Positions 1 through 11,759 of a DNA stretch of 64,000 bases are shown piece after piece. Below the pieces are notes generated by a model. The model was not told the DNA's origin, ran no database searches, and saw only the letters and a program-made list of their open reading frames with translations. Each line of letters starts with the position of its first letter. Within the stretch, counting starts at the first letter, position 1. Position numbers and translations under genes: made by a program. The DNA is from Colius striatus (Eukaryota; Chordata; Aves; Coliiformes; Coliidae): assembly GCF_028858725.1 (NCBI RefSeq), contig NC_084767.1, forward strand, positions 20,847,895 to 20,911,894, given 5' to 3'.

Positions 1-2022
1 ACTAGGGAATTAAGCAAGAAATAAAAGTAAGAAGAAAGAAAGGTCAGAGGTAGATAGCCAGAGATGCATGATCCAGGAGTACACTCCCTGGGACCTTGAC
101 AGGCTTTTGTTTGTAGTTAATGAAAAAGCTTCAAACAGAAGTCTTGAAACAATGCTCCCTAGCAAAAGTCTCTTTGGGCTAGGACAGAATGAGTTGTATA
201 TTCTGATACTGAAGGGTGGACGGTGTCTCTTTCCCAAGAACAATCCTTCCAGGCGCCCAGGTGAATATAGAGCAGAGTATCTGATGCAGGAAAGGATATT
301 TGCATAGAACACTCCCAACAGTGCTCCGTCTCGTGGAGCTGACATTTTGGCAAAGCTCCAGCTTAAGTCACTGTTTTCCTCTATATTCTGTGGCCTAGTT
401 TTGAGCAGGTAAAGACTTAGATGGCCTTTTTGGTTAAGCTGGTGAAAGCTAATTCAACATTTTATTCTGATAGAAAGTAATGAAAAGTGTTATCTGAGAT
501 AATGAAGTGAGCCTGATACTATGATATGAATTAATATCATAGTGATTCCCTGAGCAAGTGGGTTGGGATCTTTAATTAATTCCTGCAGCAGGATGGGAAA
601 TCAGGTTTCCATGGATACTGAGCTAGAAGCAGCCCTGACACTCAAAGGAAATGCAAGCTTAGTTTCCCTACAGCTTGTTTCCTAAGGATGGTTCACCACC
701 ACCCCAATCCTCAGCTCTTTATTCTGTATTTTTAAAGGAAAAGAGAAAAATGGACATTTGAGGGGAAAAAATACTATTATACTATTCCCTTACCTAGAAA
801 ATTGCATACAAGAAATGAAAGGGATTTGCACAGTTTTAAGCTACAATTAGGAATAAACAAAGTGTATTAGAACTAGAGGAGGAAAAAGGCTGTAGCCTGT
901 TGAGCTTCTGACAGTCACTGAGGATGACAGCAAGACCTCTGGAAGGACAGATTTCTAACCAAGGACATAGAGCAGAGTGCCAATTTTAGTGTAGGTGGTT
1001 TCAACACAGCCATAATTCAGCCAGGTGATTGCAGCAATGTGTATACCACCGCTCACGAAATAAACTGTCAAAAACAGTGTTCTCTATGCCAATTAAAAAT
1101 GTAATATAGACCAGCCAAATTGCAGTTCTTACTCAGAAGTTAACTGCCAGATGTAGAGATAAGTGGTGGACTCTCATTAAAAACACAGAAGATGAGCGAG
1201 AGGAAAAAGGATATTTGTTGATTATGTAGATTTTAAATTTTAATTCAAAGTGGTATCTGTCACTGTATTTTAATTGCTGTAGAATAGAAATTTGGGAAAA
1301 CTCACCTCTTTATTTATTCCATGTACCAATCCATTCAAATATGAGATGAACGCAAATAACATCCACAGTATAACTGGGAGTCTTTCTGAACAACAGTCTT
1401 CAATACTTTCTCTGTGACCTGCTGTGCCTACTCAAGAAATCTGTAAAATGTGTGTTCTTACTGATCTTAAACTCCCATTAACCTCTCATACTCACTTAAA
1501 ATGGGATTTGTAAATCCTGGGCAGCTCCATAGGCAAACACAACAAAATAAAAACCTTATTTGTTTTCAGAAGAGCCAAAAATAAAGAAAAAAGGAGCACA
1601 TTTTAGGAATGGAAAGCAACTGTTAATCTCTTACAAAATGCATCCAAGAACTTATAATACATTAAAAATTATTCCCCTTCTTCACTTTTTAGATATTACA
1701 ACTAAAACATAGGACTTCAGAACAGTAAAGACAATTATTAGCTGGATCAAGCACTTGGCACAGCTCTGTGCCTGTCCATGCTTCAGGGTTGTTTGCTTGC
1801 TATTCAGAGTATTCCTGTGGGCCCAGGCACAGGTCAGTTGAGTGAAGGAGCCCTGGGACTGATCCCTCTAACAGTCTGGACAAATCCATCTTGTTTTCCT
1901 TTAAAGGGAGAACAAAGAGTGGAGGGGGAAGGAGGGTACCAAGTGGAGAAGAGAGGCCTCAGACCACTTTACTTCTCAGAGTGACCGTGGCTATCATGGT
2001 CACTGTGTGGTGTCCTCAGTTC
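1..2022. other. Intergenic, AT-rich, no gene seen
   Basis: Only short open frames with no recognisable domain occur here. Base composition is AT-rich with no CpG cluster. I see no repeat family that I can name and no RNA gene. Confidence 0.5.
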
Positions 2023-2850
2023 ACAGAATCATTACAGTTGGAAAAGACCTTCAAGATTATCAAGTCCAAACACTCACCTCACACTGCCAGGCCCATCACT
2101 GAACTACACCATATCTCTCAGAAACTCATCTATGCATCTTTTGAATATCTCCAGGGACGGTGACTCCACCACCTCCCTGAGCAGCCCGTGCCAATGCTTA
2201 ATAACCCTCTTGGTGAAAAAGTTCTTCCTAATGCCTAATCTAAACCTCCCCTGGTGCAACTTGAACCCATTTCCTCATGTATTGTCATTTGTTACTAAAG
2301 AGAAGGAGATGAACCCCCACTTCACTACAGCTGCCCTCCACGTAGTTGTACAGAGTGATTGTGTCTCCTCTCAGCCTCCTCTTCTCTAGGCTAAACATCC
2401 CCAGTCACTCCTCGTAAGATCTGTTCAACAGACCCTTCACCAGCTTCGTTGCTTGTCTCTGGACATGCTCCAGCACCTCAATGTCCTTCTTGTAGTGAGG
2501 GGCTCAGAACTGAACACAGTATTTGAGGTGTGGCCTCACCAGTACAAGGGGACAATCACTTCCTTGGCCCTGCTGGTCACACTATTTCTGAGTCAAGCCA
2601 GGATGCCATTGGCCTTCTTGGCCACCTGGTCACACTGCTGGCTCATGTTGAGTCAGCTGTCAATTAACACACCCAGCTCCTTTTCTCCTGGACAGCTTTC
2701 CAGCCCCTCTGCTCCAGCCTATAGTGCTACCTGGGGTTGGTGTGGCCCAAGTGCAAGACCTGGCACTTGAGCTTGTTGAACCTCATGCAATTAGCCTCAG
2801 CCCATGGACTCTGCCTGTTTTCTGCTGCTCTTTGCCACCACAGATTGAGT
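2023..2850 (-). mobile_element. CR1 LINE fragment, 3' part, old
   Basis: Read on the minus strand this is the last part of a CR1 reverse-transcriptase frame followed by the short CR1 3' UTR. The low-coordinate end carries the family's 3' terminus, an ACAGAATC-type octamer on the plus strand followed by a GTTGGAAAAGACC-like stretch. Typical tail blocks are visible, including the complement of the segment that normally encodes LERVQ-type residues. The frame is broken in several places, so it is an old, 5'-truncated copy that cannot move. Confidence 0.85.
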
Positions 2851-5800
2851 AGGTTAGAGATCTGCCTTTGAATTGTTCATATGCTTTGGCTATGTTTTCT
2901 CAATTAAATATATATATATAGCAATGTCATGTATGTGTGTGTGTGTGTGTAATTACACCTACAACAATTGCACATGTGCTAAAAATGAGAGAGGAAGGTG
3001 ACTAATGGAAAAGATATCTGTGCACAAGTGCAAGCAAGAAACCATTTTCAAACACAAGTGTATGTGGGAGGGTACTGTGTCTACGGATGGAGAGAAGTTG
3101 CTGTTGTGAAGTGGAAGTCAATTAATTGCCTCTGCAGAAGAAGGTAGTATCTACCTTCAGTACTATGATTTGGTTATCAGCCAATGTCACCCAAGAAGAA
3201 ACTCCCACCTTCAGAATTCTTGTTACAGGCTGGAGAGAATATAAGATAGATTGCTGAAATAACACAATCATTTTTTCAAGCTACTTCATAGCCAGCACTG
3301 CAGTGAGAGTGGAAAAAACCTCCAACCCACAGAGTTTGAGAATTGTAAAACAAATCACTGGAACAATAAGCCGCCATCCTTGCTGTAACATTCTGAGCAT
3401 GCAGCACTGGATTGCTTTTGTTCTGTTAGTGAACCATTATAGCAAGAGAAAGAATATTCTGCACAGATATTCTGGGTTAAGCAGAAAAGCAGTATTATTA
3501 AGATCTTATAGGTATTTCCATGATTAATTCCTAGTATTTTGCTGTCTAACAAACCTTTTGCTGTCAGCCTGGTTTGCCTTTGTGTTCTTGTGATACGTTG
3601 TAAATCAACACAACTTGCAGCACTGTGCTACAGAAAGTAGGAACTGTGATTCCCAACTATGAAACCCATGGAAGGACAAGATTAGGCATGCTCATTTGTT
3701 GTCCCTTTCACTTTAGGCTTCACTTCTTATTGTCTGTATGTTGCTATTTCCCAGAGTCACTTGCCTTAGTGCAAAAGAGGAACAGTCCACAGACAGTAGG
3801 TAACACCACCATGTAAAGTAGGGTCTTACATTAAGTCCTCTTAAGCAATGTTAAGTAGTGATGTGCTCTGTCTCATAGCCTGGTGTCTTGGCTGAAATGC
3901 AGTACTTCAATATTTGCATGATAGACAGTAATTGTCCTCATGCAACTGCCTTTCTGTTGTGTTATTTAAAAATCTTCAAGCTTGCCTCATACAGGCCATA
4001 ATTTAGCAAGGCACTCAAGCACATAACTTGGTTTGAGCATGTGAACTGATATATTATTAGCCCATGCCCTGAAGATGTCACAATGCAAAAAACCAATGTG
4101 ACTAGCCTTATGTCTAAAATCAGACACAGCCAAGCATTCTGCTCTACTGGATCACACTTTCCACACGTGGCAACACATGGCAGGATTTTTGAAAAGAATA
4201 TTAATTAGGTAGGCTTATAACAGCGCTTGGTAACCGTGTAAGTAGGATAGGATTCAGCTAACCTACCTTTGGATAGATGCAATCTAGGCATACAGACCAC
4301 ACTGTACCTCAGGGCCTTGCACACGGTGATAGACTGGTGTCTCTGGGGCAGTGCAGCCCATGGGAAACAGGAGTGCCTGCACTCACCAGCACATCACAAG
4401 GTTTCTCTCTTGTTCATTCATGAAGCCACCAGTGGTTCTATCATAACCAGCTGGCAAGGCAATCTTCACCATCACTGCTAACAGCTGACTTTCTGAATAA
4501 GGCCACAATTTCTTGTTTGTCTAATAATTTTATTAAATATTCTTGCCCGTTTTTTCACACCAACTTGTCTTTAATAGGCTGTTAGCCTCATGTTTTCATT
4601 ACAGTCTTAATATGAAGAACCACCATTTTTTCCATCTACCTAGTAAAGAGATCTGTAAAGCTGTTTGACTGTAGCTCTTTCTGGAGGGTTGCCTTAGCTT
4701 ACTGCTTGCTTTAGTCATTTGAGATCTTTATTGAGCTTGTTAGCTTCATGTTAAGCCAGATGAAAGCAATGCCTCCTGGAAAGGACCTTTACTTTGTATT
4801 AACTGGGTATCTCAAACTGGGGGGGCTGTGGGGGAGAAATACAGTTGTGAGGCAAAGTTGAAAATGTAAAATTCTTATTCACTTCAAACATTCTGCTGTG
4901 GTCTACTGCACTTGTTACAAGAGCTGACTATTCAAAAGGATTTGTAAAAATCATCCTCATTATTTCACTTACTTGGACTAGACGCCATTGAATGCAAAAG
5001 ACTTTCTGCACATGTTAAAACAAGATACTCAGCTATTGAATGGAACTAATAATGTGAAGGAACTATGTTGCAAGAGAAATTATAAAGGTGATTCTTAGGA
5101 TGACTAGATTCTACGTGTCTATCACAAACTGTTTCTACTCAACTCTTTAATTCTTGTTCATCAGTGTTATTGTAATAGCAACTATGTAACCATGAGATGC
5201 TTTCTGCTCTGCAACTAAGAAATTATAGGCAGTGTCTAGTGGCTTTTGTGCCATTGTATTAATGATACTACAAAGACATCTGCAGAGAAAATATCCTAGA
5301 TTTTATTTTCAGTAACTTAAAACACCTTGAAAGTAAGTTACTTGCACCTGAAGTTTCTTAAAAGCTCATACAGTTCTGTTTCATTTATCCAAATCAAAAT
5401 ACAAGTTCTACTTGTTTGACTGTAAAAACTTCTAAATTCCTTCGCTGTGGGCACTGAAAAATAATATATTTTCCTAAACTTCTAATAGTATATGACTTCA
5501 GAACTTAATATGATTTAGGTAAATAAACTTTATTTCAAGAGTGAGTTTCCCAAGTTTAAAAATCTTTCCATTTACAAATAAAAAGTGCAGTTTAATAATG
5601 TAGTGCTGAGTTGTCAAAGCAGCAAATTGTGAGGCTTAATAAATCACTCAACTGAACAAAATGCCTCATGGCATTTAAAAAATAACTTGCTTAGGAAAAA
5701 TCGTTTAAACTTTACCCTATTTGCTACTTGTGACAGCTGCATTATTGGGCATGTTTAAAATAGGCATCATCTGACTGGCCAATGCTGTCATTATGGAAAC

Positions 5801-7556
5801 AAATGTATTTCTGAGTTCTTTAAGTAGAGGACTAGAAAAAAAGGAATAAAGATACAGAGTTATTTTTGTATGTAGAATTAATGAGCTTGCTGTGGGATCA
5901 TGTGTTGAGTTTTAGGAACCAGACTTCAAAATGGGTACTGAAAAATTGCAAAGGAGGTGGAGAAAATCCACAAGATTGATTGAAAGACAAGATAACCTGC
6001 CGTACTGTAAGATGCTTGTGTAGTTACAGCTAAGGGATGGTTTGAAAACCATCTCTAAAGAACTTCTAAAGGAAAAAGAACTTCATTACTCCAGGAAAAG
6101 ATGTAATGATACTGATCAGTTGAAAGCTGATTCTAGGACAATTTATATTACTGAAGCACTGAAAAATTTGAGACACTGTGTTTAAGGAAGTGAGATATTC
6201 TCCAACATTAGATGCCCTGGACTTGGGAACTGTCATTCATTTGAAATGTATGCTGCTGTTTGAACACCTTTTACGGGCTTTGCAGCTAACCTGGCTCTAT
6301 AATAGTCTTTGCTTTTTGTTATTACAAGCAGAGAGGGAAGGGTGAGTAGTATCAGAAAAGATGACCATAGAATGATCCATCTGACCTTGAGCCCAGTGGC
6401 ATGGCTTAGAATTTAATTTTACATGATTGAGCTTAGTGCATTATCACTTAAGATGTTCTGGTTTAGCCAGATGAGAAGAGAGAAGCAAATAGCATTTTCT
6501 CTGTGGCTTCTCACTCTTTTCTAAATATTTTTAAAGCATCTATTAATAGCTATATCAGGAGATCATTTCTTTTTTTTGACCCTCCTCTCATCTGGAAAAT
6601 CACTCTGACTTCTACTCTGGGCCATAAACTCACTCATCGCTGAAGTTTAGAGAAACATCTCTGTAAACATGTGTGTTTGCTTATAACTGCTTAGTATGAG
6701 GGGGGTTTTGTTCAAATTCTACTTGTGAAAAGAAAGAAGACCCTAAACCAGGTAACTTAACAGCAGAAGCAACTGGAGCTGCCCTGGCTTTAATTTACAG
6801 ACTGGGAAACGTACAGCGCCTTGCAGCCCTTCTGTTCCCAATGCATCTGTACCTGAGTTCACATATGGCAGCCCAAGAAGGAGAGAACTGTTAGATTTCT
6901 CTTGGAAATGGTTTGAAATTACTTGTAAGAGGACGAAACAAGGTGACTTTAAAAAGTAGCTAGCAAAAGCCTTGTTTCTGCAGTGATCTGTTGTGATACT
7001 TTTAATCTTCTGTTCTGTCTGTTGGGCTGAGCTTAATGAGTGTTTAAATCCTTCTAACTTACAGGAAATGTGACAGAAATATTTCCTGTGCCATACTGTC
7101 TGACATAAAAAGCCTGCAATACTTTTTTTTGGTAGTGACATGGCCAAATAGAAAAAAAAATAAGACCCCACTTGTTGCAAAGAGTATGTTCTGTAAGGAA
7201 AAAAAATGCAATCATATCAAATGCATTTTCACATACAGCTGAGTGGGTTTTCTTTTGTACCTACAGATGCCTCATTGTCTTAGCTTACAATGTGAACTCT
7301 GGTGTTGCATGTGTAGCAAGGAGAAGAAGATGTTCAGAAGCTGCAGTTCAGATCTTATCACAGGGAGATTTATGTATTTACTCTGCTCCTGTAGAGGTGA
7401 AGAGCAGCACTGTGATATACACTTGTTGACTTTATGAACAAGTAGGAGCACGTGCAGATCTGACATCACTGGGCACAGATTCTATTTTAATAATGCAAAC
7501 ATCATACCTACTGCTTGTGTGGCAAGGTTTGTTGTAAGAATAGTCAATATTTACAA
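2851..7556. other. Intergenic, no gene seen; one short microsatellite
   Basis: AT-rich sequence with only short unremarkable open frames. A (TA)n run followed by a (TG)n run lies at about 2908-2951. I see no exon, promoter island or RNA gene. Confidence 0.5.
2908..2951. repeat. (TA)n/(TG)n compound microsatellite
   Basis: About five TA units, a short spacer, then about eight TG units are directly visible. It sits just beyond the CR1 fragment that ends near 2850. Confidence 0.9.
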
Positions 7557-8560
7557 AATCATACATTCCTTAGGTTGGAAGGGACTCTTGAGATCAACTA
7601 GTCCAACTCCCTTGCCCTGCTCAAGCAGGTTGCCCAGGACCATGTCTAGCTGGACTTTGGGGAGAGTCCACAAACTGTCTGCTTAACTAGTTAGTGTTGA
7701 ACTGCCTTCACACTAACAAAAAAAAGTTTTCTTGCTTTCAGGCTGAACTTCCTGGATTTCAGTTTGTGCCCATTGCCTCTTGTCCTGTCAGCAGGCACAG
7801 CTGAGAAGAGTCTGTCTCTCTCTTTTCCTCATTCCCTCTCATCAGGTGTTCATACACATTGATAAAACTTCTTCCCCACACTCTCCTGAGCCTTCTCTAG
7901 GATCAACAGTCCCAGCCCTCTTAGCCTCTACATATGAAAGATGCTCTACCAGTCCCTTAATCTTTTTGGCCCTCTGCTCCAGTAAGTCCACATCTTTCCT
8001 GTATTGGGAAGCTCAGAATTGGACACAGTGTTCCAGGTGAGGCCTCTACCAGTGATGAGTAGAGAGGAAGGATCACCTCCCTTGGCCTGCTGACAATGCT
8101 TGTCCTAATGCAGCCCAGCATGCTGCTCTTGCCCTCCTTTTCTGTGAAGACACATTCTTGGCTCATGCTCACCTCCTTGTCCACTGGGACCCCAAGGTCC
8201 TTCCAGGCAAAACTACTTTCCAGCCAGTCGCCCCCTGCATATACTGCTGCAGGGTTATTCCTCCTGAGCTGCAGGACTTTATGTTTTCCCTTGCCTGAAC
8301 ATCACAAGATTCCTCTTGGTCCAATTCTCCAGCCTGTCCAATCCCTCGGAATAGCAGCACCATCATCTGATGTATCAGCCATTCCTCCTGGTTTTGTACC
8401 ATCTGTAAACTTGCTGAGGGTGTAGTCTAGGTTATTAACAAAGAGATTACCTTACTGAAGTCAACGTAAAGAACATCAACTGTTTTCCCCTCATCCATCA
8501 AGCTAGTTACCTTATTATAAAAGACTGGCGGGTTGGTTTCCCCTTCAGAAATCCACAAAC
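7557..8560 (-). mobile_element. CR1 LINE fragment, RT 3' half plus 3' UTR
   Basis: On the minus strand the segment begins near 8560 inside the reverse transcriptase, where the complement encodes a KTVDVLYVDFSK-like block typical of CR1. It runs through the RT C-terminus to a 3' UTR ending near 7557, with the CR1 hallmark around the complement of TTGGAAGGGACTC. Frames are interrupted repeatedly. It is 5'-truncated, as most CR1 copies are, and moderately old. Confidence 0.85.
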
Positions 8561-11470
8561 TATGTGGCACAGATATATCTTCCTTGTTCCAGACTTTCCC
8601 TCTGATCTCAACATTCCAACAAATAGCTCAGAGTGAATAGTGCCCTACTCAGGTTGGTTTTATAAAAAAGAAAGCCTGTTTTAAAAAAAAACCAAACATA
8701 GTCAGAGGCTCCTTGTGCCAATGACTGTGGCCAACATCAGTGTGAATGAGGCTGCGCTGCTGCCAGAAACTCCTGATCCTTTATCTTCCACAAGAACCTT
8801 CTTAGGCCTCTTGCACCTTGCTTCACTGATGTTCACTTTTTTCCTATAGAAAATGCTTCTGGAAGGCTGACAAGCAGTGTTCCTTTATTTTTTTTCACTT
8901 GTGCACGTGTGTTACACGTTGCCAGAAGCAGTGGGAAGTGACCAAGAACAGACACAGAAGAGCAGAGGGCTTCCAGTTCACTGCCAAAGTACTTAAGACA
9001 TGTAGAATGGCTTTTTCTGGGGCTCATTTTCTGTCTTACCATATTTACAGCCCGTCAGTCTCACTCTACTCCATGGAAAATGAAGTGAGGCAGTTTAAAC
9101 TGAACAACAGCCTCTTGTCACAGCACAGGACCACGCTCATAGTTTCTAGGAATGACTACTTTCCCAGGCATTTGCAGATGGCTCATTACATAGTCCATAC
9201 CTCCTCTCCCACTAGACAGACTATCTGCAATGGGAGTAGTCTCAAAATGATACAGTGATTGTATTTGGAACACAAACATTTTGTGGAGTCCTAGAAGCAC
9301 ATTAGGCATGATTGCTATTGTTTTTTCTTCCATGACAAGAGGGAAGCTTAACTTCCTCTTGCTGTCCCAGCCTGTGCCCTGGTTTTCCCCTGTATTGTGT
9401 CCCTTGACTCTATCCCTTTTGCTAAAGCCATTATTTACTAAGTCACAAGGATATCGCACTCCACTCACATCCCTTGTTCCTCTATCTGTTGGAAGCACAC
9501 ACTCAATGCACTGGTTGACATCAGTTCTGTGGTTTTAAAATCCATGGAGAGATTGCTCGCAGCAAATGCTCTACAAAGCAATGAATCTAGACTAGGCATC
9601 TACATAACAGTGTGAAACGTGCTTTTAGAGTTCAGAGGTCTCAGCTGACTGCATCTGGCCAATAGTCCATTCTTACGTATCTTGAGACACTACTAGATAT
9701 TAAATTGCTTGGGATTTTTACTTTTGACGTCTACAGTATCATCTGAGGGAGAGCCCTACATCCTGGCTGCTCCCAGCACTTTGTGCATTGATTGGTACTG
9801 CTGCCTGCCAGTCTTCAGCAAGGCAGTGATGCAGTAAGTTTGAAATTTAGAAAGAGATAAGACCTCCTATGTAAGCACAGCAGTGTGGCACAGTCTATCC
9901 AAGTTGTTTTGGAAAATTACCATTTACCAATGGTTATAGGGCCTATGGATAGTCTGGGCCTTTGCCTACAAGCATGTGCCAGCACGGCATATCTTTCAGG
10001 AGTGTGGGAGGAGCTCTAAGGAGTCGATCAATATCTCCTGCCAAACATACCTGAGCCAGAGCAGCAAGACAGAGTTGCACTGCTGAAGTCAAAAGAGGTC
10101 ACTACGGTACATACAGGCAAACAAGACATGTATAGACAGAGAGGCTGTGTCAGGTTTGAGTTAACCAAGATAATATCAGTGTGAGCTCTGCCACACACAT
10201 CAGTCAGCAGCTCTAAGTACATGTGCATCACACGAAAGAGTCATTGCTAATTATGTACCAGGCCATGTGATGTAAAGTACCTGGGTACAAAGAAGGAGAG
10301 AGGTGGCCTCGAAGGTACCTGCTGTCTTGATATCTTGGAGATAGCCTCTTGATCACAGGAATAGGGTGTCTAGAGGGGTATGTGGCAGGCAGCTCCCCAG
10401 TCCTAAGTACGTTTCTGTCAAAAGAGTTTTTGGACATAATAGACTACACGATTTTGTGTCTTGTGCAACACAATAAGGTCAGTCTATGTTGTTTACTTAG
10501 TGTTGTAAGTAAACAACAATTTACTGTCTTATTTATTAAGCTGTATTGCAATCCATGAGTTTTCTCACTTTTACCCTTCTGATTCTCTCCTCTGTCCCCC
10601 CATGCAGGGGTGTGGGTGTGTGGTGAGCAAGAGGCTGTGTGGGGCTTAGTTGCCAGCTAGGATTAAACCACAACAATGTTCATCCAGGGTGCTACAGTAC
10701 AGATGTTGATGGCCTTGCTAGGCCTTAGTTTGCTTTGGCAAGATTATCTGCTTATCATTTATATTTCCTTCCTCTCTACCCAAATGAAAAGTTAATCAAC
10801 TGTCAGAAGCCTTACTTACCTTTAGTACACTTGAGTCCGCCTGGCATCTTCAACAACCTTTCATCTCTAAAGACACATACACATACAGTATCTGGAATCA
10901 GTGATTTTTGTCCTGAAGAATGTGAATGTGTGAAATGGTTACTACCGAAGGAGGAAAATCAGTGCTTGTGTCACAAGCACGCCATCTGTCACTGACAGTA
11001 CCTGTTGAATGCTCATAATTGTTATCTGCTTTGCCTTTCTTCCTTACTTACCTCTACCTTTCTAATATTTCTCATACAACAATTCTGCAGCGACAATAGA
11101 CAACGGCCTTTAAAACAGTTAATCATCTTACTCATCCTGATACCATAGCAGACCTAATACCATTTGTCACAGCGCTGACAATGAACCAAGGTAAGCATTG
11201 TCTCTTAGCAACCACAGCCCAGCTGTCTAAGCTGGAGATATCTAAGTTATCTAAGCCGAGTTCACCAGAGCACGGGGACTCTTAGGGTCTAGGGCAAGTG
11301 TTTGAATACTTCAAGTAGTGGAGGACAACTCCTTTTTTTGCGGTGACACAACCTTTACAGACTCATAAAGTTTTTTAAGTCATGTGAGCTATTTTTAAAG
11401 GATCTGTTCAAATCAGAGCATGAAAGCCTGAGGGAAACCTTCGCTGCTTTAGATTTCGGAGGCAAATTGG
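8561..11470. other. Intergenic, no gene seen
   Basis: The longest frames (119 aa at 8899-9258 and 126 aa on the minus strand at 9118-9498) have no domain I recognise and overlap each other on opposite strands. The only structured element I see is the perfect inverted repeat at 10488-10517, listed separately. Confidence 0.45.
10488..10517. repeat. Perfect 11-bp inverted repeat with 8-nt loop; paired FOX motifs
   Basis: GTTGTTTACTT at 10488-10498 is the exact reverse complement of AAGTAAACAAC at 10507-10517, with eight bases between. Each arm contains a perfect forkhead consensus (TGTTTAC / GTAAACA), so the two sites face each other. Whether it acts as a cruciform, a factor-binding pair or nothing cannot be told from sequence. 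Confidence 0.6.
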
Positions 11471-11478
11471 TGACGTCA
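11471..11478. promoter_or_regulatory. Perfect palindromic CRE (TGACGTCA)
   Basis: The full 8-bp cAMP response element TGACGTCA is present. It lies about 75 bp before the start of an isolated CpG island, in otherwise AT-rich DNA. This is the site bound by CREB/ATF dimers, and its position next to a CpG island suggests a promoter or enhancer edge. No gene is recognised next to it. Confidence 0.55.
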
Positions 11479-11544
11479 TATTTCTGCGTATCTCTAATGT
11501 CTCAGATCAAGGGGAAAAAACACAAGCAAGCAACCTGGTTCTTA

Positions 11545-11750
11545 CACAAGCCGCGCTCCCCTTCGTGCGGGGAGGCGCGGCCCCGCTGCCGCCGCAGCCG
11601 CGGGGCACAGTTCCCTCTTGCGGTGCGCCAGCCCCGCTGCCAACGCCGCGCCGCTGCCCGCCCGGCACCCGCCGGCCGCAACAGGCTGCGCACTCTGCGG
11701 CAAACGCGGGGGCGGCCGCCTCGGGCGTTGGAGCACAGCCACGCCTTCAG
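11545..11750. promoter_or_regulatory. Isolated CpG island, orphan promoter or enhancer candidate
   Basis: About 200 bp of very GC- and CpG-rich sequence stands alone in AT-rich surroundings. It follows the CRE at 11471 and contains a perfect EGR-type site GCGGGGGCG at 11706-11714. Open frames cross it on both strands, but these are composition artefacts of stop-poor GC-rich DNA and none carries a domain I recognise. It could be the promoter of an unannotated transcript or a distal element for EGR1, about 7 kb away. Confidence 0.5.
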
Positions 11751-11759
11751 AAAGCGCTG

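Noticed and set aside
8899-9498. Overlapping 119- and 126-codon frames on opposite strands
   Set aside because: Neither shows a domain; overlapping frames on both strands argue for chance.
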